DNA of 64,000 nucleotides. It comes from Kitasatospora terrestris. Lineage in GTDB: Bacteria; Actinomycetota; Actinomycetes; Streptomycetales; Streptomycetaceae. The stretch is from positions 6,820,001 to 6,884,000 of the forward strand of contig NZ_BAABIS010000001.1 of NCBI RefSeq assembly GCF_039542905.1. Direction: 5' to 3'. Position numbers and translations under genes: made by a program. The notes under the pieces were generated by a model. It saw only the letters and a list, made by a program, of their open reading frames with translations. It searched no databases and had not been told where the DNA came from. This document shows, one piece after another, positions 8,614 to 16,264 of the stretch (positions within the stretch are counted from its first letter, which is position 1; every line of letters begins with the position of its first letter).

Positions 8614-9053
8614 CCACCCGGGTGATGGTGCTCAACGGCCCCAACCTCGGCCGGCTCGGCAGCCGCGAGCCGGACGTCTACGGCGCCACCTCGTACGCCG
8701 GGCTGGTCGACCGCTGCACGAAGCTCGGCGCCGAGCTCGGCCTGGACGTCGAGGTGCACGAGACCAACTCCGAACTGCAGATGGTGCAGTGGCTGCACGA
8801 GGCGGCGGACGGGCGGGTCCCGGTGGTGATCAACCCCGGTGCGTTCACGCACTACTCGTACGCCATGCGGGACGCGGCCGCCCAGCGGACCGCACCGCTG
8901 ATCGAGGTGCACATCTCCAACCCGTACGCGCGGGAGGCCTTCCGGCACACCTCGGTGATCGCCGCGGTGGCCTCCGGCACCATCGCCGGATTCGGCATCG
9001 GCTCGTACGAACTGGCCCTGCGCGCCCTCGCCGAACAGCTCGCCACGCGCTGA
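8610..9053 (+). CDS. aroQ: Type II 3-dehydroquinate dehydratase
   Basis: This enzyme dehydrates 3-dehydroquinate to 3-dehydroshikimate by trans elimination and assembles as a dodecamer. The 147-residue protein carries LNGPNLGRLGSREPDVYG, whose tyrosine and arginine lie in the active-site lid, the QWLHEA block, NPGAFTHYSYAMRDA, and EVHISNPYAREAFRHTS with the catalytic histidine. ATG at 8610 overlaps the aroB stop. It closes the four-gene aro cluster. Confidence 0.95.
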   Translation: MTTRVMVLNGPNLGRLGSREPDVYGATSYAGLVDRCTKLGAELGLDVEVHETNSELQMVQWLHEAADGRVPVVINPGAFTHYSYAMRDAAAQRTAPLIEVHISNPYAREAFRHTSVIAAVASGTIAGFGIGSYELALRALAEQLATR

Positions 9054-9127
9054 CGGCAGGTCAACGACCCGGTGGTGGGCTGTGCCTGCCACCGGGTCGA
9101 CGTGTAGATTCACGTCGGGAGGTGACC

Positions 9128-9928
9128 GTGTCGCAGCAGTTCGCAGCAGGAGGGGCGGTGCCGCCGCGGCCGCTCGCGCCGCCGTACCCGACCGGCGGGC
9201 AGCCCGTCATGGCGGGCGTGCCGCAGCCCGGGTACCAGCCGCAGCCGGTCCGCCGGGACCGGCCGACCGTGCCGCTCAAGGCCGTGCCCCCGGTGCCCGC
9301 CGGGGCGACCGGACATTTCACGCTTCCCGCCGGAGCGCCCGTGCAGCTGCCCGCGTACCCGCCACAGCAGCCCCTGCCGAGCCCGCCGGTCGCCGTGCTG
9401 CTGATCGGCCCCGCGGGCGCCGGCAAGACCACCGTGGCCCGCTACTGGGCGGAGCGCCGCCCGACGCCGACCGCGCACATCAGCCTGGACGACGTCCGCG
9501 AGTGGGTGCAGTCCGGCTTCGCCAACCCGCAGTCCGGCTGGAACACCGCCTCCGAGGCGCAGTACCGGCTGGCCCGCCGCACCTGCGGCTTCGCCTGCCG
9601 CAACTACCTCGCCAACGGCATCTCCTGCATCATCGACGACGCCGTCTTCCCCGACCGCCCGGCCATCGGCCTCGGCGGCTGGAAGCGGCACATCGGCCCC
9701 GGCATGCTGCCCGTCGTCCTGCTGCCCGGCCTCGACCGGGTGCTCGCCCGCAACGCCGAACGCAGCGGCAACCGGCGGCTCAGCGACGAGGAGGTGGCCC
9801 GGATCCACGGCCGGATGGCCGGCTGGCGCACCTCGGGCCTGCCGATCATCGACAACTCGCAGCTCACCGTGGAGGAGACGGCCGCGGCGCTGGACCACGC
9901 GGTGATGTCCCGGCTGACCGGCCGCTGA
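9128..9928 (+). CDS. P-loop kinase-like ATPase with proline-rich N-terminus
   Basis: The 266-residue protein begins with about 85 residues rich in Pro, Gln and Gly, then a zeta-toxin/AAA-like P-loop domain with Walker A LIGPAGAGKTT near residue 96, the acidic SLDDVREWV block that resembles the substrate/metal-binding Asp of polynucleotide or antibiotic kinases, CIIDDAVFPDRPA as Walker B-like, and an arginine-rich lid NAERSGNRRLSDEEVARIHGRM. GTG at 9128 is preferred for its GGGAGG 5 nt upstream. It lies 74 nt after aroQ on the same strand, but its substrate is unknown. A zeta-toxin-like or small-molecule kinase role is possible; I see no antitoxin gene beside it. Confidence 0.7.
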   Translation: MSQQFAAGGAVPPRPLAPPYPTGGQPVMAGVPQPGYQPQPVRRDRPTVPLKAVPPVPAGATGHFTLPAGAPVQLPAYPPQQPLPSPPVAVLLIGPAGAGKTTVARYWAERRPTPTAHISLDDVREWVQSGFANPQSGWNTASEAQYRLARRTCGFACRNYLANGISCIIDDAVFPDRPAIGLGGWKRHIGPGMLPVVLLPGLDRVLARNAERSGNRRLSDEEVARIHGRMAGWRTSGLPIIDNSQLTVEETAAALDHAVMSRLTGR

Positions 9929-9952
9929 GCCGCTGAGCCGCCGAGCCGCCGA
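9921..9952 (+). repeat. 8-bp tandem repeat spanning a stop codon
   Basis: Four tandem 8-bp units (two GCCGCTGA then two GCCGCCGA) begin within the last codons of the kinase gene and continue into the gap before the convergent LysE gene. The first unit contains the TGA stop. Confidence 0.75.
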
Positions 9953-9977
9953 GCCCGGGCCGCCCGCCGGTCCGTCG

Positions 9978-10571
9978 TCAGGCGAGTGCGGCGCGCAGTC
10001 CGAGGGCGATCAGCACGGCGCCGCCGAGCTGTCCGGTGCGGCGGCGCACCACCGGGTCGCGCAGGGCGCGCTCGGCGGTGGCGAGCAGGGCCGTCCAGCC
10101 GAGCAGCCAGCCGGCCACCAGCAGCGCCTGGGCGGCCGCGAGCGCCGCGACCTGCGGTGCCACCGGGCGGGCGGGGTCGAGGAACTGCGGCAGCACGGTC
10201 AGGAAGATCGACGCCGCCTTGGGGTTGAGCACGTTGCCGAGCAGCGCCTGGGTGAACGCCGAGCCGCGGGCCCGGCGCGGCCGGGCGGTCCGCGGCGGGC
10301 GGAGCGTCCACAGGCCCAGGCCCAGCAGGTAGGCGGCGCCCGCCAGCCGGACCGCGGTGAACGCCTCGGCGGAGTGCATCACCGCGGCGGACAGCCCGGC
10401 CAGCGCGAGGCAGGCGTGCACGGCCAGCCCGCAGACCGTCCCCGCGACCACCGGGACGGCGCGCCGCCGCCCGCCCGCCGCGACCTGCGAGACCAGCAGG
10501 GTCAGACTGGCGCCCGGGACGGCGACCAGCGGCAGGACGGCCAGCAGGAAGCCGGCGATCCGGGCGGTCAC
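9978..10571 (-). CDS. LysE/RhtB family amino acid exporter
   Basis: The 197-residue membrane protein has the LysE family layout of about six hydrophobic segments, with PGASLTLLVSQ near the N-terminus (family PGP-type motif) and the signature LLGNVLNPKAASIFLTVLPQFLD in the middle. Such proteins export amino acids or related metabolites. The GTG start at 10571 overlaps the stop of the upstream metallophosphoesterase gene, so the two are co-transcribed on the minus strand. The substrate cannot be predicted. A longer upstream reading frame exists, but it is antisense-frame noise over the phosphoesterase. Confidence 0.85.
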   Translation of the reverse strand: MTARIAGFLLAVLPLVAVPGASLTLLVSQVAAGGRRRAVPVVAGTVCGLAVHACLALAGLSAAVMHSAEAFTAVRLAGAAYLLGLGLWTLRPPRTARPRRARGSAFTQALLGNVLNPKAASIFLTVLPQFLDPARPVAPQVAALAAAQALLVAGWLLGWTALLATAERALRDPVVRRRTGQLGGAVLIALGLRAALA

Positions 10572-11305
10572 GGCAGGACGCGGAAGTGCGTGGTGAGCTC
10601 CCCGCCCTTGACCACGTGGTAGGCGAGCGCGGGCGGCTGGTCGCGGTCGGCGGCGTCCGGGCCCTCCCAGGGCAGGCGCAGGGTCCAGGTGGTGGCCGGG
10701 CCGACGACCAGCGGGCGGCCGGCGAAGCGCGCCGCCGCCGCGGTGTGCGCGTGGCCGGTGATCACCGCGACCACGCCGGGGTGCCGCTCGACCAGCGCGG
10801 CGAGCCGCTCCGGCTCGCGCAGACGGCCCTCGTCCGGCAGCGGGTGGTGCATCGGGACCGGCGGCTGGTGGAAGGCCAGCACCGACGGGGTGCCGGGGGC
10901 GAGGCCGCCGAGCACCTCGTCGATCCACTCCCGGGTCTCCTCGGACAGCACGCCCTCGTCCCGGCCGGGCACGGTGACGTCGCACATCAGCACGGCGAGC
11001 CCGCCGACCAGGTGCAGCCGGTTGATCGGCCGGTCCGACGGGGCCTCGCCGAGCAGGCCCTCGCGGAAGGCGGCGCGCACGTCGTGGTTGCCCGGGCAGG
11101 TGAGCACCGGGAACGGCAGGTCGAGCAGCCGGGCGGCGAGCTCGTACTCGGCGAGCGCCCCGTGGTCGGCGATGTCGCCGGTGACCAGCAGCGCGTCCGG
11201 CGGGGTGGGCAGGGCGCGCAGGTGCTCGACGGCCCGGGCGGCCCGGGTGGCGGTGCGTGCGGTGCCGTCCAGGTGGAGGTCGCTGAGCTGGGCGAGCAGA
11301 ACCAT
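10568..11305 (-). CDS. CpdA-like metallophosphoesterase
   Basis: The 245-residue protein belongs to the calcineurin-like phosphoesterases, close in layout to CpdA and related cyclic-nucleotide phosphodiesterases. It has the metal-binding motifs QLSDLHLDG (residues 6-14), VTGDIADHG, CPGNHD and ITGHAHTAA, with a further His in AFHQPPVPMHH. It overlaps the LysE exporter by 4 nt and is divergent from the CGNR regulator gene at 11398, sharing a promoter region with a perfect 11-bp inverted repeat. The true substrate (cyclic nucleotide, phospholipid or other) is not determined. Confidence 0.85.
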   Translation of the reverse strand: MVLLAQLSDLHLDGTARTATRAARAVEHLRALPTPPDALLVTGDIADHGALAEYELAARLLDLPFPVLTCPGNHDVRAAFREGLLGEAPSDRPINRLHLVGGLAVLMCDVTVPGRDEGVLSEETREWIDEVLGGLAPGTPSVLAFHQPPVPMHHPLPDEGRLREPERLAALVERHPGVVAVITGHAHTAAAARFAGRPLVVGPATTWTLRLPWEGPDAADRDQPPALAYHVVKGGELTTHFRVLP

Positions 11306-11314
11306 GGCGGTGAT

Positions 11315-11353
11315 CCGTCCTAACGGTTGTTCCGATTGGATGCGTTAGGACGG
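11315..11353. promoter_or_regulatory. Perfect 11-bp inverted repeat in divergent promoter, candidate CGNR operator
   Basis: CCGTCCTAACG at 11315-11325 and its exact reverse complement at 11343-11353 are separated by 17 nt, giving a centre-to-centre distance of 28 nt. The pair sits between the divergent phosphoesterase/LysE and CGNR/nei units. The position and symmetry suit autoregulation by the neighbouring CGNR protein, but this is inference. Confidence 0.55.
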
Positions 11354-11397
11354 TAGGCTATGGCTCGGCAGTCGATCAAGTGGACGGGAGGAACGCG

Positions 11398-12030
11398 GTG
11401 ACCGAACGGGTCCTGGCGCTGGAGCTGGCGAGCACCGTCCGCCACGACGGGCACGGCGGCGTCGCCGACGACCTCACCACGCCCGCCGAGCTGGACGGCT
11501 GGGTCCGCGACCGGGCCGACGCGCTGGACGCCGGGGGCTTCACGGCGGACGAGGCCGCGCTGGCCGAGGTGCGCGCCCTGCGCGAGGCCGTCCGGGCGCT
11601 GTTCGCCCGCGCCGTCAGCCCCGCCCCGCCCAGCCCCGCCGACGCCCACCGGCTGCTGCCGCTCGACCGCGCCCTGGAGCGGATCAACACCGCCGCCGCC
11701 CGCCGGCCCGTCGCCCCCCGCCTGGAGTGGGCCGAGCAGGCGCCGCCGGCGCTCGTGCAGCTCGGCGCCGCCGCCGACCCGCTCACCCGGGTCACCGCCG
11801 CCCTCGCCCGGGCCACCGCCGAGTTCCTCGCCGGCCCCGGGCGCGAACAGCTGCGGGCCTGCACCGCCCCGCGCTGCGTCCGGTACTTCCTCAAGGGCCA
11901 CGGCCGGCAGGAGTACTGCAAGCCCTCCTGCTCCAACCGCGCCCGGGTCGCCCGGCACTACCGGCGGCAGAAGGCTGTCAGTGCCGACTGGGAGACTGGG
12001 GACATCGCAACGGAACTCCCGAGGAGCTGA
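11398..12030 (+). CDS. CGNR zinc finger regulator (ABATE domain protein)
   Basis: The 210-residue protein has an N-terminal ABATE-type stress-response domain (LASTVRHDGHGGVADDL...) and a C-terminal CGNR-like zinc finger: CTAPRCVRYFLKGHGRQEYCKPSCSNRARVARHYRR, shown here as two CxxxxC-type pairs, with CSNR replacing the canonical CGNR. Such proteins are one-component DNA-binding regulators. GTG at 11398 has GGGAGG 7 nt upstream. It is 5 nt before the nei-like gene on the same strand and divergent from the phosphoesterase/LysE pair. The inverted repeat in the shared promoter is its likely site. Confidence 0.78.
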   Translation: MTERVLALELASTVRHDGHGGVADDLTTPAELDGWVRDRADALDAGGFTADEAALAEVRALREAVRALFARAVSPAPPSPADAHRLLPLDRALERINTAAARRPVAPRLEWAEQAPPALVQLGAAADPLTRVTAALARATAEFLAGPGREQLRACTAPRCVRYFLKGHGRQEYCKPSCSNRARVARHYRRQKAVSADWETGDIATELPRS

Positions 12031-12035
12031 CGCCC

Positions 12036-12842
12036 GTGCCCGAGGGCCACATCATCCACCGCCTGGCCGGCCAGAACCACGCCGCCTTCGGCGACCGCCC
12101 GGTCCGGGTCACCAGCCCGCAGGGCCGCTTCGCCGAGGGCGCCGCCCTGATCGACGGCCGGGTGCTGGACGCGGCGGAGGCCCACGGGAAGCACCTCTTC
12201 CTCGGCTTCGGCGACGCCTGGCTGCACATCCACCTCGGCCTCTACGGCGGCTTCACCTTCGGCACCGGCCCCGCCCCCGAGCCGGTCGGCCTGATCCGGC
12301 TCCGCCTGGAGAACGAGGACGGCTACGCCGACCTGCGCGGGCCCAACACCTGCGAGCTGCTCACCCCCGGCGAGAAGGCCGCCGTCCAGCGCCGCCTCGG
12401 GCCCGACCCGCTGCGCGCCGACGCCGACCCCGACACCGCCTGGCGGCGGGTCTCCAACAGCTCCACCACGGTCGCCGCCCTGCTGATGGACCAGAAGGTC
12501 CTCGCCGGCGTCGGCAACGTCTACCGCGCCGAGGTGCTGTTCCGGCACGGGATCCGGCCGCACCGCCCCGGCCGCCTGCTCCGCCGCGCCGAGTGGGACG
12601 CGATCTGGGCCGACCTCGTCGCCCTGATGCACGAGGGCGTCGCCGCCGGCCGGATCGACACCGTCCGACCCGAGCACACCCCCGAGGCGATGGGCCGCCC
12701 CCCGCGCGTCGACGACCACGGCGGCGAGGTGTACGTCTACCGTCGCACCGGGCAGCCCTGCCTGGTCTGCGAGACCCCGGTCAGCACGGAGGAACACGCC
12801 TCCCGCAACCTCTTCTGGTGCGCGAGCTGCCAGGCCGGCTAG
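12036..12842 (+). CDS. Endonuclease VIII-like DNA glycosylase (Nei/Fpg family)
   Basis: This 268-residue DNA repair enzyme removes oxidised bases and nicks the abasic site. After the initiator residue comes PEGHIIHRLA: the N-terminal proline nucleophile and following glutamate are the catalytic pair. The core has the H2TH-type helix region with LMDQKVLAGVGNVYRAEVLFRHGIRPHRPG. The C-terminus has a zinc finger with CLVCE...FWCASC spacing. The HI in PEGHI replaces PEGD of classical Nei, as in actinobacterial Nei2-type enzymes. GTG at 12036 follows the CGNR gene by 5 nt with GAGGAG about 9 nt upstream. Confidence 0.88.
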   Translation: MPEGHIIHRLAGQNHAAFGDRPVRVTSPQGRFAEGAALIDGRVLDAAEAHGKHLFLGFGDAWLHIHLGLYGGFTFGTGPAPEPVGLIRLRLENEDGYADLRGPNTCELLTPGEKAAVQRRLGPDPLRADADPDTAWRRVSNSSTTVAALLMDQKVLAGVGNVYRAEVLFRHGIRPHRPGRLLRRAEWDAIWADLVALMHEGVAAGRIDTVRPEHTPEAMGRPPRVDDHGGEVYVYRRTGQPCLVCETPVSTEEHASRNLFWCASCQAG

Positions 12843-12849
12843 GGGCAAC

Positions 12850-12914
12850 CGCCGGGGGCGCGGGAGGTGCCCCCGCGCCCCCGGCGGGTGCGCCCGTAGC
12901 GTGGGCGCACCCGC
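12850..12914. terminator. Two overlapping hairpins between convergent genes
   Basis: A 15-bp perfect stem (arms 12850-12864 and 12872-12886) and a 12-bp perfect stem (arms 12884-12895 and 12903-12914) overlap by 3 nt. They lie between the convergent nei and DUF3995-like genes and can terminate both strands. The two stems are partly exclusive because they share bases. Confidence 0.75.
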
Positions 12915-12920
12915 CGGCGG

Positions 12921-13349
12921 CTACGCCCGGCCCAGGTGCCAGGCGGCCGCAGCCGCGGCCAGGCACAGCGGCGTGTACAGCGCGACGTTGAGGGCGTAGA
13001 ACACCGACCCGGTCTCCATGCCGGTGCCGGTCGCCCAGACCAGCCCCGCGGCCGCCCGCAGGGTCAGCCCCGCAGCGACCGCGCGCGTGCCCCAGCGCGG
13101 CAGCGCCGCAGGCGCGGGCAGCCGCACCAGCCCGCCCTGCGCGAGCACCAGCGCCGCCCCGCCCGCCAGCACCGCGGCCAGCGGCACCAGCACGGGCGGG
13201 GTGAACGGCACGTCCGCGCCCAGCACCGCCTGCGACAGGCCCGCCGCGTCGCCGGCGGGCCAGGTCGCGCCGGTGGTCCAGTACAGGTGCGCCGCGCTGT
13301 CCGCGCCGAGCACCGCCGCCAGCCCCCCTGCGATCCGACTCTTCCTCAT
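12921..13349 (-). CDS. DUF3995-like integral membrane protein
   Basis: The 142-residue protein has four hydrophobic segments and a HLYWTTGATWPAGD block near the N-terminus, typical of the small DUF3995 membrane family in actinobacteria. The function of the family is unknown. The ATG at 13349 is preferred over an upstream in-frame ATG because GGAGGAG lies about 8 nt before it. The gene is divergent from the ECF sigma factor gene at 13496, so the intervening 146 nt probably holds promoters for both. Confidence 0.7.
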   Translation of the reverse strand: MRKSRIAGGLAAVLGADSAAHLYWTTGATWPAGDAAGLSQAVLGADVPFTPPVLVPLAAVLAGGAALVLAQGGLVRLPAPAALPRWGTRAVAAGLTLRAAAGLVWATGTGMETGSVFYALNVALYTPLCLAAAAAAWHLGRA

Positions 13350-13495
13350 CCGAGGCTCTCCTCCGGTGTTCTGACGATCCGACACATCCAGGAGCCGTGG
13401 CCGCCCCGGTCCGTTCCTGTGATCAGGGTCACGAAATCCGGGGGAACCTCCGGCCCGTCACCGGCCTCCCCTGGGAGAACCGGAAGGAGGCTGCC

Positions 13496-14002
13496 GTGGA
13501 TCCGACACCCGCTCGCACCGCCGGGCTGGTGCGCGCCGCGCAGCGGGGCGACCGGCTGGCGCTGGCGGAGCTGCTGGAGCTGGTCACCCCGTACGTGCGC
13601 CGGCTGTGCGGCCCGATCGCGCTGGACGACGGCCCGGACGCCACCCAGGAGGCGCTGATCGCGGTCTTCCGCAAGCTGCGCCAGCTCGACGACCCGGCCG
13701 CGCTGTTCGGCTGGGTCCGGGTGATCGCGGTGCGCGAGGCGGTCCGGCACGTCCGGCGCACCGCGCGCAGCGTCCCCAGCGAGCTGGCCGAGGTGCCCGC
13801 GCCGGGGGACCCGCAGCTCGCCGCCGACATCCGGGACGTCCTGGACCGGCTGACCCCCGAGCACCGGGCCGTGCTGGTCCTGCGCGACCTGGAGGGGCTG
13901 GACGAGCGGCAGACCGCCGACCTGCTCGGCGTGGCGGCCGGCACCGTGAAGTCGCGGCTCTCCCGGGCCCGGCTGAGCTTCCGAAGGGCGTGGCAGCAGT
14001 GA
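13496..14002 (+). CDS. ECF-family RNA polymerase sigma factor
   Basis: The 168-residue protein has the two-domain ECF layout: region 2 with DATQEALIAVFRKLRQLDDPAALFGWVRVIAVREAVRHVRR, and region 4 with LDRLTPEHRAVLVLRDLEGLDERQTADLLGVAAGTVKSRLSRARLSFRRAW. GTG at 13496 has AAGGAGG 5 nt upstream. Its stop overlaps the start of an SRPBCC-domain gene (GTGA), so the two are coupled. No recognisable anti-sigma gene is adjacent. The promoter recognised and the activating signal are unknown. Confidence 0.88.
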   Translation: MDPTPARTAGLVRAAQRGDRLALAELLELVTPYVRRLCGPIALDDGPDATQEALIAVFRKLRQLDDPAALFGWVRVIAVREAVRHVRRTARSVPSELAEVPAPGDPQLAADIRDVLDRLTPEHRAVLVLRDLEGLDERQTADLLGVAAGTVKSRLSRARLSFRRAWQQ

Positions 14003-14463
14003 CCGAACCGATGCACCCCGACTGGCCGGTCGCCGACTTCGACCCGGTGCGGCGGCTGCGCGTGCTGGCGGCCACCGTACCCGGTGCGAGCATCCACGAG
14101 GCGGTGCTGGCGGCGCCGTTCGAGCGGGTCTGGGAGGTGGCCACCGACCTGGAGGGGGCCCTGCCGCGCTGGCTGCCGGACATCCGCACCGTGCGCGCCA
14201 ACGCCGACGCCACCGAGGCGCTGATCGTCGGCCACTCGCGCCTGCGGGCCCGGTTCGACGTCCGGCTGGAGCCGGGCTGGTGCCTGATGCAGAGCCGTTT
14301 CGTGCTCGGCGGGATGGCCGCCCGTCCCGACGGGGAGGGCACCCGCTTCGCCTTCCTGGGCACGCTGCGGCTGCCCGCGGCCGGGCTGCTCGCTCCCGCC
14401 CTCCGTCCGCTCGGGGGCCGTGCGCTGCGCCGCTTCGAGGCCCTGGTCGGTGAGCGGCGCTGA
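13999..14463 (+). CDS. SRPBCC (START-like) domain protein
   Basis: The 154-residue protein has the SRPBCC fold pattern: an N-terminal beta strand and helix VLAAPFERVWEVATDLEGALPRWLPDIRTV, then alternating strands, and a long C-terminal helix ALRRFEALVG. This fold binds hydrophobic ligands in polyketide cyclases and related proteins. It overlaps the ECF sigma gene by 4 nt, and could sense a ligand or act on one for the sigma factor. That link is inferred from position only. Confidence 0.75.
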   Translation: MTEPMHPDWPVADFDPVRRLRVLAATVPGASIHEAVLAAPFERVWEVATDLEGALPRWLPDIRTVRANADATEALIVGHSRLRARFDVRLEPGWCLMQSRFVLGGMAARPDGEGTRFAFLGTLRLPAAGLLAPALRPLGGRALRRFEALVGERR

Positions 14464-14537
14464 CCCCCGAGGCCGTTGACGCTGCCATGCCATCGGCGGG
14501 AGGATGCCGCGACCGTCCCCAGCCAGGAAGGCCCGTC

Positions 14538-16217
14538 GTGGCATTACCGACCCTCGCCCAGCGCGCCGGCCGCGTCCTCGTGACCGCCGCGCTCGCCCTC
14601 GCCGCCGCCCTGGGCGGCGCGGCACCCGCCCACGCCGACTTCGGCACCGACTACCACGACCCCGTCACCGCGGCCAAGCCGCTGACCAGGCCGGACACCC
14701 GGTCCTGCACGGTCGAGGCGATGCACGACCGGCCGTTCCGCAGCGGCTACGGCAACCCGCCGGACACCCCGTACACCGCCACCGTCAGCCCGCCCGCCGA
14801 CTGCCCCGGGCCGTGGTCGGCGGTCGTCCTCGACCTGCGCGGCTCGGTGGCGGGCCGTCAGTTCGACCGGCTGTTCACCGTCCGGATCGGCGGCGTCGAG
14901 GTCCTGCTCTCCTCCACCCCCGAGCCGTCCCGGGACGGCATCGAGTGGCACACCGAACACGACCTCACCCGGTACGCCGCACTGCTGGACCGCCCGCAGC
15001 CGTTCGCCTTCGACCTGGCCAACGTCGTCGACGACACCTACACCGGCGTCTTCACGATCACCGCCACCCTCACCTTCTACACCGCCTCGGCCGCGCACCC
15101 CGCCGCCCGCACCGCCGACCGGGTGCTCACCACCGCGCCGTTCGGCCTGACCCAGGCCGCCCCGGCGAGCTCCTCCGACCTGGTGTTCCCGCCCAACCTG
15201 GAACGGCTGACCGCCGAGGTGTACGCCCGCGGCGGCGGCGCCTGCGAGGAGTTCGCCTACGCCTCCGCCCCCGACGAGTTCGTCCGGGCCAACCCCGGCC
15301 TCGGCTGGTGCGGCAAGGGCCCGTTCCGCGAACTGCGGCTCTCCGTCGACGGCCGCACCGCCGGCGCCGTCCAGCCCTACCCGGTGATCTACACCGGCGG
15401 CTGGGACCCGCTGCTGTGGCGGCCCACCCAGGGCATCTTCGCCTTCGAGCTGCCCGCCTACCGCCTCGACCTCACCCCGTACGTCGGCCTGCTCACCGAC
15501 GGCCGCCCGCACCGGATCGGCATCGAGGTCAACGCGGCCGAGAGCCAGTCCAACGACCTGTGGACCGGTCAGGTCAACCTGCTCGCCACCCTCGACCGGG
15601 GCAGCGCCCGCACCACCGGCGCGCTCACCGAGCACGCGGTCGCCGACCACGCCGCCGTCTCCACCGCCCTCACCGACCACGGCGGCGGCAGCGGGGACTG
15701 GCAGGTCACCGCCGCCCGGCACGACCTCGCCCGCGGCTGGGTGCAGACCTCGCACGGCCGGATCACCACCGAGGTCCGCGAGGACCTCGCCTTCACCTCC
15801 CGGCAGGCCCTGCGCGACAGCGGCAACGACCTCGTCCTGCACAACACCGCCGACCTCACCCACACCGTCGCCACCTGGGGCGGCGGCCCCCGGCGCACCA
15901 CCACCGTGCACGAGAGCGAACCGCTCGACGTCACCTACCGCTACGCCCACGACGCCGCCGGCGGCAGCGACCAGCGCACCGCCATGGAGCTCGGCTACCA
16001 CCGCGACACCACCGAGGCCACCGGCGCGCACGTGCTGACCCGCGCCACCGTCGACCACGTGCTGCGCCCCAGCGCCCACCGCGCCGACGGAACGGCCACC
16101 GTCCGCACCGGATCCTCGTACGAGGACTACCGCTCGACCGGCCCGGAGGGCCCGTACCACCGCACCATCACCACCCTCGACGGCTGGCTGACCTCGGACA
16201 ATTTGACCGAGCGTTGA
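14538..16217 (+). CDS. Secreted PNGase A-like peptide-N4-asparagine amidase
   Basis: The 559-residue protein resembles peptide-N4-(N-acetyl-beta-glucosaminyl)asparagine amidase A, which in plants and fungi removes N-glycans from glycoproteins. Family-type blocks include the CPGPWSAVVLDLRG, GRQFDRLFTVRIGGVEVLLSSTPEP and GIEWHTEHDLTRY segments and DDTYTGVFTITATLTFY. GTG at 14538, with AGGAAG 7 nt upstream, gives a clean signal peptide ending AHA-D near residue 34. It starts 75 nt after the SRPBCC gene. The enzyme is probably exported to attack host or environmental glycoproteins, but bacterial members are poorly characterised. Confidence 0.78.
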   Translation: MALPTLAQRAGRVLVTAALALAAALGGAAPAHADFGTDYHDPVTAAKPLTRPDTRSCTVEAMHDRPFRSGYGNPPDTPYTATVSPPADCPGPWSAVVLDLRGSVAGRQFDRLFTVRIGGVEVLLSSTPEPSRDGIEWHTEHDLTRYAALLDRPQPFAFDLANVVDDTYTGVFTITATLTFYTASAAHPAARTADRVLTTAPFGLTQAAPASSSDLVFPPNLERLTAEVYARGGGACEEFAYASAPDEFVRANPGLGWCGKGPFRELRLSVDGRTAGAVQPYPVIYTGGWDPLLWRPTQGIFAFELPAYRLDLTPYVGLLTDGRPHRIGIEVNAAESQSNDLWTGQVNLLATLDRGSARTTGALTEHAVADHAAVSTALTDHGGGSGDWQVTAARHDLARGWVQTSHGRITTEVREDLAFTSRQALRDSGNDLVLHNTADLTHTVATWGGGPRRTTTVHESEPLDVTYRYAHDAAGGSDQRTAMELGYHRDTTEATGAHVLTRATVDHVLRPSAHRADGTATVRTGSSYEDYRSTGPEGPYHRTITTLDGWLTSDNLTER

Positions 16218-16264
16218 CCGGATCGGGGGCGAGTCGTGGGGCATGTGGCTCCTAACCTCGCCGC

